Part shown: piece by piece, positions 9,752-18,797 of the stretch
Numbering within the stretch: the first letter of the stretch is position 1
Layout of the letters: each line of letters opens with the position of its first letter
Assembly (NCBI GenBank): GCA_019752295.1
Contig: JAIEMK010000011.1
Span: 83,817 to 147,816 of the forward strand
Reading direction: 5' to 3'
Length of the DNA stretch: 64,000 nt
From: Chitinophagaceae bacterium
Lineage (GTDB): Bacteria; Bacteroidota; Bacteroidia; Chitinophagales; Chitinophagaceae
Made by a program: the position numbers and the translations under genes
The notes under the pieces: model-generated
The model's input: only the letters and a program-made list of their open reading frames with translations
Told to the model about the DNA's origin: nothing
The model's database searches: none

Positions 9752-10516
9752 TTAATTATTCAATTTAATAAACCCACCATCAATAGGATAATCATTTCCG
9801 GTAATAAATCCTGCTTCATCACTGCAGAGATATAGTGCTAATGCAGCAATTTCTTCTGCCTGTCCCATTCTGCCTATTGGCTGACTCTTAGATAACTTTT
9901 CAAATATTTCTTCTTCCTTTCCTGCATAATTCTTAGCAATAAATCCATCAACAAATGCAGTATGAACACGGGCAGGAGAAATGGAATTACAACGAATATG
10001 ATCTGCCAAATAATCGCGCGCCACACTTAACGTCATTGCATAAATTGCCCCCTTGCTCATGCTGTAAGCAAACCTGTCTGGAATGCCTACTAGTGCTGCA
10101 ATAGAAGCCACATTGAGGATTACTCCTTTTTTATTTTTTTTCATTTGCGGGATAGCAAAATGTATTGCATTGTATGCCCCCTGTACATTAATACGAAATA
10201 CCTTTTCAAAATCTACTGCACTGGTGTTCTCAACATTGCCCACGTGTGCGATACCTGCGTTATTTACGAGTATGTCGAATGGGCCAATACTTTCGAAGGC
10301 CGTTTTCATAGCCTGATGATCACTTACATCGCATTGATGCGTTTTGGCCGATCCTCCCAACGATATGATTTCTGCTGCCACTTTTTCGGCTGACTCCGAA
10401 TTAAACTCTACCAAATGAATTGTTGCGCCTTGCTTTGCAAAGAGCAGGGCAATGGCTTTTCCGATACCACTACCCGCTCCTGTTATTACTGCTGATTTAC
10501 GAAAGAGACTGAACAT
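9752..10516 (-). CDS. SDR family oxidoreductase, probable 2-keto-3-deoxy-L-fuconate dehydrogenase
   Basis: 254 residues with a complete SDR active site: TGAGSGIG near residue 13, NNAG, Ser in NVASIAA, and catalytic YSMSK with Lys present. The sequence around NSISPARVHTAFVDG resembles 2-keto-3-deoxy-L-fuconate dehydrogenases of the Xanthomonas-type pathway. Within the operon it would oxidise 2-keto-3-deoxy-L-fuconate to the 2,4-diketo acid consumed by the FAH-family hydrolase. It sits 5 bp from the mutarotase gene and 11 bp before the fucosidase. The family is certain; the division of labour with the other SDR is inferred. Confidence 0.8.
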   Translation of the reverse strand: MFSLFRKSAVITGAGSGIGKAIALLFAKQGATIHLVEFNSESAEKVAAEIISLGGSAKTHQCDVSDHQAMKTAFESIGPFDILVNNAGIAHVGNVENTSAVDFEKVFRINVQGAYNAIHFAIPQMKKNKKGVILNVASIAALVGIPDRFAYSMSKGAIYAMTLSVARDYLADHIRCNSISPARVHTAFVDGFIAKNYAGKEEEIFEKLSKSQPIGRMGQAEEIAALALYLCSDEAGFITGNDYPIDGGFIKLNN

Positions 10517-10521
10517 AAAAA

Positions 10522-10854
10522 TTATTTTAACGAGAATATTTCATTCATGAGTACCCATTTTTCTCCAGGTTTGGCAAAAGGAAGCGACTTCTGAAATTGC
10601 CACATCATTTTTTCCCATTCCTGCACTTTCTCGTTTGTTTTATCTGAATTTGCTTTTTGCTCGAAGCTGAATTGATCATTTACTTCCATGATCATGAATA
10701 AGCGATTACCAGCACGATAGATCTGCATTTCTTCAATTCCCGACGACCTAATGCTATCAATAATTTCGGGCCATACTTGTTGATGCCACATTTCGTACTC
10801 CTTTATTAATTGGGGGTCTTCGTACAGATCCAGTGCTAAACAATATCTTGTCAT
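10522..10854 (-). CDS. L-rhamnose/L-fucose mutarotase family protein
   Basis: 110 residues, the normal length of the RhaM family (DUF718). It starts RYCLALDL and carries a conserved His in EMWHQQVWPEI and a conserved Tyr in MQIYRAGNRLFM. The fold is a ferredoxin-like alpha/beta barrel that interconverts sugar anomers. In this operon it would supply the anomer of L-fucose used by the dehydrogenase. It is packed between the permease (13 bp) and an SDR (5 bp). Rhamnose specificity cannot be excluded, but no rhamnose gene is nearby. Confidence 0.85.
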   Translation of the reverse strand: MTRYCLALDLYEDPQLIKEYEMWHQQVWPEIIDSIRSSGIEEMQIYRAGNRLFMIMEVNDQFSFEQKANSDKTNEKVQEWEKMMWQFQKSLPFAKPGEKWVLMNEIFSLK

Positions 10855-10867
10855 TTGTTAATTTTTA

Positions 10868-12112
10868 TTATTCAATCGGAACAATACGATGGCCCTTCCA
10901 TCCAAAATAAAAAACCAAACAGAAGCAAAAGAATGGCACGATATATCCCACTTGAATATTGTTGGTAATATCACTGATTAAAGCAAGTACAGGTGGAATC
11001 AATGCCCCACCCACTATTGCCATTACAATAAGACTGCTGCCCATCTCCGTATCGGCATCCAGATCTTTGATTCCTAAAGAAAAAATAGTAGGGAACATGA
11101 TCGACATAAAGAATGCAATGCCAATCACAATATATATTGCTATCATCCCATGCAGCACAATCGCGCCAATACAGAGCAGCGCATTAATAGCAGCATAGGC
11201 AGCCAGCAGGGTTGACGGTTTAACAAACTTCATAAAAAAAGTACCCGCAAACCTTCCAATCATGAATGCAATACCACAGCCCCAGCCCAGATAATCAGCA
11301 GCTCTTACTCTTTCCAAGTCTGCAGCTTTAATTGCATACAAAATAAAAAAACTAAACACAGATACTTGGGCACCCACATAGAAGAACTGTGCAGCAACAG
11401 CCCAACGCAAATGCGTATGCCTTAGTGTATGTGCGATACTTTTCCCCGATCCGGCTTTCTCCCTGATCTCGGGTAATTTGATGAAAGCAAAAATGATGGC
11501 GATCAAAACAATAATGGAGCCCAGAATAAAATAGGGCGTTTTAACCGAAGCAGCTTCAGAAGCAAGTGCCATTTTTTTTGTGGCGGCAGTCATACCTGCC
11601 AATGCCTCATCACTAAATCCCTTTGTGAGAATCATTCTTGCTCCGATTATCGGCGCAACTGTTGCTGCTAGTCCATTAAAGGACTGTGCAAAATTCAGGC
11701 GCTGTGTTGCCGTAGAAGGATCGCCCAATAATGAGGCATAAGGATTGGCTGCTGTTTCCAAGATAGTTAATCCGCAGGCAATAATAAATAATGCCATCAG
11801 GAAAAAAATGTATTGCTGCGTATTTGCCGCAGGAATAAACAAGAACGAGCCAATTGCAAATAAACATAGCCCTGTAATAATTCCGGTTTTATAACCATAC
11901 ACTTTCATAATATAACCGGCAGGCAATGCCATTACAAAATAGGCAATGAAAACCGACGAATCGATCAATGAAGACTGAAGGGTTGTTAAGCTGAACGATT
12001 TTTTAAGGTGTGGTATCAGTATCGGATCCAGATTATGAACAAAGCCCCACATAAAAAATAGTGATGTAATCATCACAAAAGCAAAACGGGTTGAAGCAGC
12101 TTTGTTTGACAT
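10868..12112 (-). CDS. fucP: L-fucose:H+ symporter, MFS family
   Basis: 414 residues with about 12 hydrophobic segments, typical of the FucP branch of the major facilitator superfamily. It starts FAFVMITSLFFMWGFVHNLD and contains LTILETAANPY, the signature of fucose/glucose-galactose permeases. It imports L-fucose across the inner membrane with a proton. It is the first gene of the seven-gene fucose operon and reads away from an IclR regulator; the 118-bp gap presumably holds the operator and both promoters. Confidence 0.9.
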   Translation of the reverse strand: MSNKAASTRFAFVMITSLFFMWGFVHNLDPILIPHLKKSFSLTTLQSSLIDSSVFIAYFVMALPAGYIMKVYGYKTGIITGLCLFAIGSFLFIPAANTQQYIFFLMALFIIACGLTILETAANPYASLLGDPSTATQRLNFAQSFNGLAATVAPIIGARMILTKGFSDEALAGMTAATKKMALASEAASVKTPYFILGSIIVLIAIIFAFIKLPEIREKAGSGKSIAHTLRHTHLRWAVAAQFFYVGAQVSVFSFFILYAIKAADLERVRAADYLGWGCGIAFMIGRFAGTFFMKFVKPSTLLAAYAAINALLCIGAIVLHGMIAIYIVIGIAFFMSIMFPTIFSLGIKDLDADTEMGSSLIVMAIVGGALIPPVLALISDITNNIQVGYIVPFFCFCLVFYFGWKGHRIVPIE

Positions 12113-12230
12113 ATCAATCGTTGGTTGCGGGAATATTCTAAATCGTTAGACTAATTGTAAAGAAATAAGAAATTCAACATAATAAAGTAAAATTTTATTA
12201 GGTGGAATAAATTAATGAATTTTAGGTATC
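12113..12230. promoter_or_regulatory. Divergent promoter region between fucP operon and IclR regulator
   Basis: 118 bp AT-rich gap between two divergently read genes, which must contain both promoters and most likely the regulator's binding site. I see no long perfect inverted repeat, so no operator is proposed. Confidence 0.5.
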
Positions 12231-12965
12231 ATGATACAGGTAGTAAATAGGGCGCTGGATATATTAGAATACGTTTCGGTAGAACCATTAAAACCAAAGC
12301 TGTTGGGGCATATTGCCAAGGACCTGCATTTAAATCCTGCAACCTGTGCCAATATTGTAAAAACCTTGGTAAACAGGGGCTATCTGGAAAAATCAGACAT
12401 TCAGAAAGGTTATTTATTAGGCAAACAATTAACGCATATTGGTTCTGATAAACACAGTTATCAAACGATGATTAGTGTAGCCGACCCGGAAATGAAATAC
12501 ATTACGAAGCAGTTGAATGAGAAATGTTTAATTGCGGTATTGAAAGCAGACAAGCGTTTGGTAATTCACAAAAATAGCTGCGACCAAATGGTACAGGCAA
12601 ATACACCCGATGAAAAAAAAGCCTACGATTCTTCAAGCGGCAGGCTTCTCGTGGCAATGCTTTCGGACGAAGCACTTGAAAATTTTATTCATAAATACAA
12701 ACTTCCCTCAGCCTCTATCTGGCCCGACGCCGACACGCTTAAAAAATTCATGGCACAAATCAAACTGATCCGTAAAAATGGTTATGCATTGATTGAAGAT
12801 AGTGTACAGGTGATTGGTGTGGCCGCTCCAATTTATCAGAAAGGAATTCTGATTGCCAGCCTCAGTATTTATTTGCCAGCTTTTAGGTTTACCAATACCA
12901 CTCGCAAAAAGATGATACAATTGTCCGTTGCTAGTGCAGAGCGCATCAGTGAGAAACTTTCCTAA
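12231..12965 (+). CDS. IclR family transcriptional regulator
   Basis: 244 residues. An N-terminal winged helix-turn-helix (about 1-60, including HLNPATCANIVKTLVNRGYL) is followed by the IclR effector-binding domain (about 70-240). Divergent from the fucose operon and alone on its strand, it is the likely fucose-responsive regulator, binding L-fucose or a pathway intermediate. Whether it represses or activates cannot be told. The ATG at 12231 gives the expected family N-terminus. Confidence 0.87.
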   Translation: MIQVVNRALDILEYVSVEPLKPKLLGHIAKDLHLNPATCANIVKTLVNRGYLEKSDIQKGYLLGKQLTHIGSDKHSYQTMISVADPEMKYITKQLNEKCLIAVLKADKRLVIHKNSCDQMVQANTPDEKKAYDSSSGRLLVAMLSDEALENFIHKYKLPSASIWPDADTLKKFMAQIKLIRKNGYALIEDSVQVIGVAAPIYQKGILIASLSIYLPAFRFTNTTRKKMIQLSVASAERISEKLS

Positions 12966-13003
12966 TCATGCTGCCTGCTCACGACTACTTCATTTGTTTT
13001 TAA

Positions 13004-13252
13004 TTAATTTTCTAATTTATTGATGATGGTCTGTAATACATGACTATTATGCATCTCCCCCTCTACCAGTTTCCAATCAATTCTTTTCGATTTGAGCCCT
13101 TTCGAAATCAATAAGGGGCGATTATTTTGTAAAAGAATGGCTCTGTTTTTACCAATCACTTCAATTCTTTCAATCTGAGTAGATTGATACACCCATTCAG
13201 CTTTTAAATGAATATCCCTTTGGTCGAACCGAATATTAAAATACCATTCCAT
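13004..13252 (-). CDS. Small hypothetical protein, 82 residues
   Basis: I do not recognise the family. The protein is charged, has no signal peptide or membrane segment, starts MEWYFNIRFD, and looks like a small mixed alpha/beta cytoplasmic protein with a helical C-terminus. It stands alone: convergent with the IclR gene and downstream of a beta-barrel gene on the same strand. Codon usage and amino-acid composition look genuine. Confidence 0.6.
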   Translation of the reverse strand: MEWYFNIRFDQRDIHLKAEWVYQSTQIERIEVIGKNRAILLQNNRPLLISKGLKSKRIDWKLVEGEMHNSHVLQTIINKLEN

Positions 13253-13325
13253 TGCTCAAAATTACTAAATATTTTAGCAATTCGAAACTAAATGAAATTT
13301 TTCCCGCCAATTTATGCGTTTAGAA

Positions 13326-14078
13326 TCAACGTTTTATATGTGGGCAGCCAATTCCCTGATCTAAAAAATGATAATTCAGTCCTACTGAAACACTATAGTA
13401 AGCATCTTTCGCAACTGGATCTGCAGATTTACTAAATCCGTCAAGATAATCCGAAAAACTAATCCTATAATTCAATTCCGTATTAACCGACCATCGGTTA
13501 TTAATAGTATATTTTAATCCAAACCCAACCGGAATCACTGGAACCACAGTAGGTGTTTTGTGAAGGGTATCCATTCCAAGACCGGTTATGGTGGAAGATT
13601 TCGGATTGAATGCGGCCAAATTTATTTTACTCCAGTCTCTATGAATATTGAAAAAAGAAAGGGCTGCTCCTGTAAAAACATAGGGCGAAAATCTACCCCC
13701 ATTATCCATAGTCATGTCGTTAAAATCAAAAACTAAAACAGTTGAAATTTCTGTTACCGGCGAACTAAAACTAAAGGCCCGATCTTTTCGCCAGCTAGGG
13801 TTAGCATATACCGATTCATCGGCACTAATATTACCCCTCGAAAAACTTCCTCTTAAAGAAAAATTATTGGAGATTGGTTTGTTTAAAAGTACCGTGATCA
13901 TTGGCTTTGCGGTTCTGAACGAGCCTGCAAAGCTGGGAACCAGATCGCCCAGATATACAAATGTTCCTACTTGAACACCAATACTTATGGGAGGTTTAGA
14001 GTTTTGTGCGTACGATACGGTACAGCCCATCATTAGAATGAATAATGCCGAAAAAATGTTTCTCGAAATAGTATACAT
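13326..14078 (-). CDS. Outer membrane beta-barrel protein (DUF6089-like)
   Basis: 250 residues. A signal peptide (about 1-24, ending SYAQNS) is followed by GVQVGTFVYLGDLVP, typical of small Bacteroidota barrel proteins of the DUF6089 type. The rest is alternating polar and aromatic beta strands (YTINNRWSVNTELNYR, YYSVSVGLNYHF). It presumably sits in the outer membrane. Nothing nearby suggests a pathway. The family name is from memory and therefore tentative; the barrel character is clear. Confidence 0.7.
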   Translation of the reverse strand: MYTISRNIFSALFILMMGCTVSYAQNSKPPISIGVQVGTFVYLGDLVPSFAGSFRTAKPMITVLLNKPISNNFSLRGSFSRGNISADESVYANPSWRKDRAFSFSSPVTEISTVLVFDFNDMTMDNGGRFSPYVFTGAALSFFNIHRDWSKINLAAFNPKSSTITGLGMDTLHKTPTVVPVIPVGFGLKYTINNRWSVNTELNYRISFSDYLDGFSKSADPVAKDAYYSVSVGLNYHFLDQGIGCPHIKR

Positions 14079-14285
14079 GACAGTAGATTTTGATGATCTT
14101 AAAATGAGTCAGGTAAAATTCTATTTCGATTATGTAGCGTTAGAAGATGATTTGTAAATTGCCTAGTTAATACTTGCAATAAATCTGCCAATTCTTGTGA
14201 ACAAAATCATAAAGAAATATTGCGAACGCATTTGCTGCAAAAGTTTAATCCCAGAAATTGATGAAGCATGCATTAATTTTAGCAC

Positions 14286-14357
14286 ATGAAATGAGCATAA
14301 CAAAAATTTGACACCAACTGAAATGTTTGTTAGCGAATTACATGTAACCAAAATCAA
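14286..14357 (+). repeat. 72-bp leader repeat, copy 1 (upstream of rlmH)
   Basis: Matches the reverse complement of 19331-19402 at 67 of 72 positions without gaps; the last 43 bp (14315-14357) are identical. Both copies sit in the same sense relative to the following gene and end 10 or 11 bp before its ATG. See the paired copy. Confidence 0.9.
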
Positions 14358-14367
14358 TAAAAAACAC

Positions 14368-14841
14368 ATGAAAATCATGTTATATTCTGTAGGCAAGCCA
14401 AACGAATCCTATGTTCACGAGGGTATCATGGACTTCACCAGCAGGATAACAAAATATTTTCCTGTTATCTGGCAAATATTGCCATCTCCTAAAAATGCAG
14501 CCAGCCTTTCTGAATCGGCTTTAAAGAAGGCAGAAGGCTTGATGATCATGCAGCAAATACAACAGGACGATTATTTGGTGTTGCTTGATGAGAGAGGCAT
14601 TTCACTTAATTCACCGGGGTTGGCACAACTGATACAACAGAGAGCAAACGAGAGCAGCAAGCGATTAATTTTTTTGATTGGGGGCGCTTATGGGGTGGAC
14701 GATAGCATTATAAAAAGGGCCAATACCGTATGGAGTTTGTCGAAGCTCGTTTTCCCGCATATGTTGGTGCGCCTCATTCTTGCGGAACAAGTGTACCGCG
14801 CCTGCACCATTTTGAGGAACGAAAAATATCATCATATTTAG
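14368..14841 (+). CDS. rlmH: 23S rRNA (pseudouridine1915-N3)-methyltransferase RlmH
   Basis: 157 residues, the normal family length when started at the ATG at 14368 (MKIMLYSVGKP). An open upstream extension to 14308 exists but falls in the repeated leader and is not family-like. SPOUT-type methyltransferase with the knot motifs YLVLLDERG, FLIGGAYGV and the C-terminal SLSKLVFPHMLVRLILAEQVYRA. It methylates pseudouridine 1915 in helix 69 of 23S rRNA. Unusually, its 5' leader is duplicated upstream of the gene at 18798-19319. Confidence 0.95.
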   Translation: MKIMLYSVGKPNESYVHEGIMDFTSRITKYFPVIWQILPSPKNAASLSESALKKAEGLMIMQQIQQDDYLVLLDERGISLNSPGLAQLIQQRANESSKRLIFLIGGAYGVDDSIIKRANTVWSLSKLVFPHMLVRLILAEQVYRACTILRNEKYHHI

Positions 14842-14918
14842 TTTTCTTCTTCAAAAGCTAACATAATAATGATTTCCAAAAAAGCCTTAGGCAGTTGAGA
14901 ATGTATTAAATTGCCCAT

Positions 14919-15563
14919 ATGATTACCATTACAATTGCCATTCTTGCCCTAACCTGTATTATTTCATTTACCGCTTTTTCGAATGAGAAAATTACGGAGG
15001 ATCTTATTTTCTATCCACCAGCAATCGCCAATCGTAACCAATGGTATCGATTTATTACTTGTGGATTTATTCATGCCGACATCATGCACCTCGCATTCAA
15101 CATGTACACTTTTTATTTATTCGGCGGAATCGTAGAGAGATATTTTACTGAAATTTTTGGAGGCCTCGGCAGGGTTATTTATGTATTGTTATACTTATCG
15201 GCTTTAATAGTTTGCCTGCTGCCCACTTATCTTCAGCATAAAGAAAACTACTATTACAGAAGCCTTGGCGCTTCTGGTGCGGTATCGGCCGTTATATTCA
15301 TTGGCATATTTTTAAACCCTACCATGCTAATGGGTATTTTTCCTATTCCGTTTCATATTCCGGGTTTTATTTTCGGCCCCATTTATCTGGCCCTTTCGGC
15401 CTATCTGGCAAAAAGAGGCCATGGTAATATCAACCACTCCGCGCATATTTGGGGAGCTATTTATGGAATTGTATTTATTATCGTAACCTGTCAGTTCCTA
15501 ACCGATTTCAGGCCGATAGAAATGTTTATTAATCAGGTTTCGAACTATATCAAGTCGTTCTAA
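14919..15563 (+). CDS. Rhomboid family intramembrane serine protease
   Basis: 214 residues with about six transmembrane segments. The catalytic Ser is in SLGASGAVSA (Ser119) and the catalytic His in HSAHIWGA (His176); the N-terminal HADIMHLAFNMYTFYLFG matches the family's HxxxxHLxxN motif. It would cleave membrane-protein substrates within the lipid bilayer; the substrate is unknown. Its stop overlaps the convergent tilS gene by 4 bp. The ATG at 14919 gives an immediate first membrane segment. Confidence 0.93.
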   Translation: MITITIAILALTCIISFTAFSNEKITEDLIFYPPAIANRNQWYRFITCGFIHADIMHLAFNMYTFYLFGGIVERYFTEIFGGLGRVIYVLLYLSALIVCLLPTYLQHKENYYYRSLGASGAVSAVIFIGIFLNPTMLMGIFPIPFHIPGFIFGPIYLALSAYLAKRGHGNINHSAHIWGAIYGIVFIIVTCQFLTDFRPIEMFINQVSNYIKSF

Positions 15564-16945
15564 ACCGGCAACAATTCAATTTGTAAATAGGATTTCGAAT
15601 CAGGTAAAACTTTAAACCGGTCATCAATTCTGCATCCAACAACCCAAACAATTTTTTTATTGCTTTCCAAAACCCAAACTGATTCTTTTTCGGTTTTTGA
15701 CATTTTTAAATCCATAAAAAATCGGCTTAACTTTTTCTTTTTCTGCATTCCGAGAGGATAAAAATAATCCCCAGTTTTGGCTTTGCGCAATATTAGCGGG
15801 TATTGAATGAGCAAAGGGTTCAGACATACAGTTTTTGTATCTGAGCTAAAGATATTGGTAGGTTTATCAATCAAATTAAATTGCATTGTGCCAGATTGAA
15901 ATTTAATTTTTTTATCCTCTTTCTCAATCATCATGTGCAAAGCCTTCTCCTCCTCTAACGTTGCAATGATCAACCATTTTCGATTCTTGATAATCCGCAT
16001 TTTAGGCGAAGAAATATAAGACCCGTTATCAGCATCCAATAGTTTGATGATTTCTAGAACCTGATTTGCACTAAACCCAAATTGCTTTGCTATCTCCCAA
16101 ACAATTGTAGACTGAATATTTGACTGCTTTAACTTCAGTACGGGAATATGCCACTCCTCTCCTTTTTTTTCCACTATTTTTTTTAACAGTGCCGTAATCG
16201 ATTCCTGATAAATAGTTGCTACATCGCGCATTCTTTCGATATTCTGGAGAATATTTTCTTCAACCTGCGGATAGATAGTCTTTACTTGAGGGATCAGTTG
16301 ATTTCTAAAAAAGTTTCTCGTGTATTTATCTGAAGCATTCGAAACATCTTCTACAAAGGGTAATGCATTTTCTATTGCGTATTGAATCAGTTGTTTTTTT
16401 CTGAATCCCAAGAGTGGTCTGATAAGAGCTTGTTCTTTTTGAAAAGGCATGATTCCTTTCAAACCCAGAATACCAGTGCCTCTAAAAAAATTCATCAGCA
16501 CCGTTTCTATATTATCGTCGGCATGATGTGCTGTTACCAGTAGTATTTCTTTTTGAAAAAGCGGTTCTCCCGGTTTGGCATTTTTAGCAGTTTCCTGTAA
16601 CTCCTCTACGATCGATCTAAACCAATCGTATCGCAGTACACGAGCGGCTTCCTGAATGGCCATTTTATTTTTCTCGGCATATTCAGAGCAATTAAATTTC
16701 TTACAGTATATACTTGCAGTGTAGCTAAGCGACTTAACAAACATTTCGTCTCTTTCGCTATCCTCCCCTCTTAATTGAAAGTTACAATGTGCAATACTAA
16801 ATTTAAATCCTGCTTTGGCAATCAGGTGGGTCATTACAATACTGTCTACACCCCCACTAACAGCTAACACTAAGTAGCAATTATTGGGATTCCATTTTGC
16901 AAAATGCTTTTCCCAGTTTGCAGAAAATTGAAATGATAAATCCAT
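15560..16945 (-). CDS. tilS: tRNA(Ile)-lysidine synthetase
   Basis: 461 residues. The N-terminal PP-loop ATPase carries SGGVDSIVM (from residue 30), ATAHHADDN-type motif TAHHADDNIETVLMNFFRG, and LRGEDSERDE. A C-terminal TilS substrate-recognition domain (about 370-461, with PLGMQKKKKLSRFF) is present. It converts the wobble cytidine of the AUA-reading tRNA-Ile to lysidine and is essential in most bacteria. It ends convergently with the rhomboid gene (4-bp overlap). Confidence 0.95.
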   Translation of the reverse strand: MDLSFQFSANWEKHFAKWNPNNCYLVLAVSGGVDSIVMTHLIAKAGFKFSIAHCNFQLRGEDSERDEMFVKSLSYTASIYCKKFNCSEYAEKNKMAIQEAARVLRYDWFRSIVEELQETAKNAKPGEPLFQKEILLVTAHHADDNIETVLMNFFRGTGILGLKGIMPFQKEQALIRPLLGFRKKQLIQYAIENALPFVEDVSNASDKYTRNFFRNQLIPQVKTIYPQVEENILQNIERMRDVATIYQESITALLKKIVEKKGEEWHIPVLKLKQSNIQSTIVWEIAKQFGFSANQVLEIIKLLDADNGSYISSPKMRIIKNRKWLIIATLEEEKALHMMIEKEDKKIKFQSGTMQFNLIDKPTNIFSSDTKTVCLNPLLIQYPLILRKAKTGDYFYPLGMQKKKKLSRFFMDLKMSKTEKESVWVLESNKKIVWVVGCRIDDRFKVLPDSKSYLQIELLPV

Positions 16946-17006
16946 TAGCTTTTATAATCGCTCCAATAAAATAGGAAGTAACTAGTTATAGTATCGACAA
17001 TATTTT

Positions 17007-18671
17007 TTACTGCGCTTTCTTTGCTTCTTTTGCCCAGGCATCTTTTAAGCCAACCGTCCTGTTGAATACCAGTTGATCTTCTGTACTATCCCGATCGCTT
17101 ACAAAATATCCTTTGCGAATAAACTGAAATCCGGTAGAACGGTCGTCTGATTTAATTGCCGGCTCGGCATAAGCATTTGCAATGATGTGTAACGAATCGG
17201 AATTAATATAATCCTTAAAGTCGCCTTCTGCATTTGCAACATCTTCAACTTTAAACAATCTGTCGTACAAACGAATTTCAGCTTTAATAGCGGTTGGAAT
17301 ACTCACCCAGTGCAAGGTTCCTTTTACGTTTATTCCGGATGTATCGGATCCACTTTTACTTTCTGGAATATAACTACAGTGCAGTTCACAAACATTTCCT
17401 TCCGCATCTTTAATTAGTTCATCACATTTAATGATATAAGCACTTTTTAAACGCACCATCTGTCCCGGCGATAGTCTAAAATATTTTTTTGGAGCCACTT
17501 CCATAAAGTCGTCTCTTTCGATATAGAGTTCTTTGCTAAAAGGAATTGCTCTACTACCAGCGTTTGCGTCTTCGGGATTATTCTCACTATCCAGCATTTC
17601 TGTGGTATCAGGATAGTTGGTAATTACAACTTTCAAAGGATCAAATACCACCATCCTTCTCAATGCTGTTTTATTAAGTTGCTCGCGTACACAGAATTCC
17701 AATAAACCAAAGTCGATCAGGTTTTCTCTTTTTGCTACACCAATCTTGTCGCAGAACTCTCGAATACTTTCTGCCGGATAACCTCTTCTTCTCATTGCAG
17801 AAATAGTGCTCATTCTTGGATCGTCCCATCCATTTACATGATGCTCATTTACGAGTTGCAATAATTTACGTTTGCTCATCACGGTATAAGTCATGTTGAG
17901 CCTTGCAAACTCATATTGTTTGGATGGAAATATTTCAAGTTGTTCAATACACCAGTCGTATAATGGGCGGTGTGGAATAAATTCCAGCGTACAGATACTA
18001 TGGGTAATATTTTCGATAGAATCACTTTGTCCGTGTGCAAAATCATACATCGGATAGATACACCATTTATCGCCTGTTCTGTGGTGGTGTGCGTGTTTAA
18101 TGCGATAGATAATCGGGTCGCGCATATGCATATTCGGGCTTGCCATATCAATCTTAGCCCTCAACACTTTTTCTCCGTCGCTATATTTACCCGAACGCAT
18201 ATCGTTAAACAATTGCAGGTTTTCTGCAACAGTTCTACTTCTGAAACTATTTTCTACTCCGGCTTGAGTAGGTGTTCCTTTTTCTTTTGCAATGGTTTCA
18301 CTATCACTGTCATCAACATACGCCAGTCCTTTCTCAATTAATTGCGAGGCGAATTGAAATAATTGTTCAAAATAATTTGACGCATAGAGTTCCTCTGCCC
18401 ATTCAAAACCCAACCATTTCACATCTTCCTTAATACTTTCAACATATTCGGTTTCTTCTGTACTGGGGTTCGTATCATCAAAACGAAGATTGGTTTTTCC
18501 GCCGTATTTTTTTGCCAATCCAAAATTCAGGCAAATACTCTTTGCATGACCGATATGCAGATACCCATTGGGTTCAGGCGGAAACCTTGTTAAAATGGAT
18601 TGATATTTACCGCTGGCTAAATCAGCTTCAACTATTTCTTCTAAAAAATTCAGACTCTTTTCTTCGCTCAT
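17007..18671 (-). CDS. glnS: Glutaminyl-tRNA synthetase
   Basis: 554 residues, the usual length. Class I synthetase signatures: FPPEPNGYLHIGHAKS (HIGH) near residue 30-45 and VMSKRK (KMSKS equivalent) near 265. GlnRS-type anticodon-binding domains follow (FSKELYIERDDFMEVAPKKYFRL, then FQFIRKGYFV). It charges tRNA-Gln directly, so the organism need not rely on the GatCAB transamidation route for glutamine. Monocistronic by spacing. Confidence 0.96.
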   Translation of the reverse strand: MSEEKSLNFLEEIVEADLASGKYQSILTRFPPEPNGYLHIGHAKSICLNFGLAKKYGGKTNLRFDDTNPSTEETEYVESIKEDVKWLGFEWAEELYASNYFEQLFQFASQLIEKGLAYVDDSDSETIAKEKGTPTQAGVENSFRSRTVAENLQLFNDMRSGKYSDGEKVLRAKIDMASPNMHMRDPIIYRIKHAHHHRTGDKWCIYPMYDFAHGQSDSIENITHSICTLEFIPHRPLYDWCIEQLEIFPSKQYEFARLNMTYTVMSKRKLLQLVNEHHVNGWDDPRMSTISAMRRRGYPAESIREFCDKIGVAKRENLIDFGLLEFCVREQLNKTALRRMVVFDPLKVVITNYPDTTEMLDSENNPEDANAGSRAIPFSKELYIERDDFMEVAPKKYFRLSPGQMVRLKSAYIIKCDELIKDAEGNVCELHCSYIPESKSGSDTSGINVKGTLHWVSIPTAIKAEIRLYDRLFKVEDVANAEGDFKDYINSDSLHIIANAYAEPAIKSDDRSTGFQFIRKGYFVSDRDSTEDQLVFNRTVGLKDAWAKEAKKAQ

Positions 18672-18744
18672 TACATTATCATTTCTAGGCGCGAATGTAC
18701 GAAATTGATAGCTTCAATGGCTGATGCTATTGAATGGGGGGAAC

Positions 18745-18776
18745 AAAAATGCCGGTTACATTCAAGTAATCCGGCA
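18745..18776 (-). terminator. Rho-independent terminator of the gene at 18798
   Basis: Near-perfect 10-bp stem with one bulged base (TGCCGG with ATTAC against GTAA with CCGGCA), followed on the minus strand by TTTTTG, 22 bp after the stop of the secreted-protein gene. Confidence 0.75.
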
Positions 18777-18797
18777 CTAATATTTTACAGGATGATC

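Noticed and set aside
14308..14367. 20-residue N-terminal extension of RlmH
   Set aside because: It falls in the 72-bp repeated leader, is not family-like, and the corresponding frame in the other copy contains a stop.
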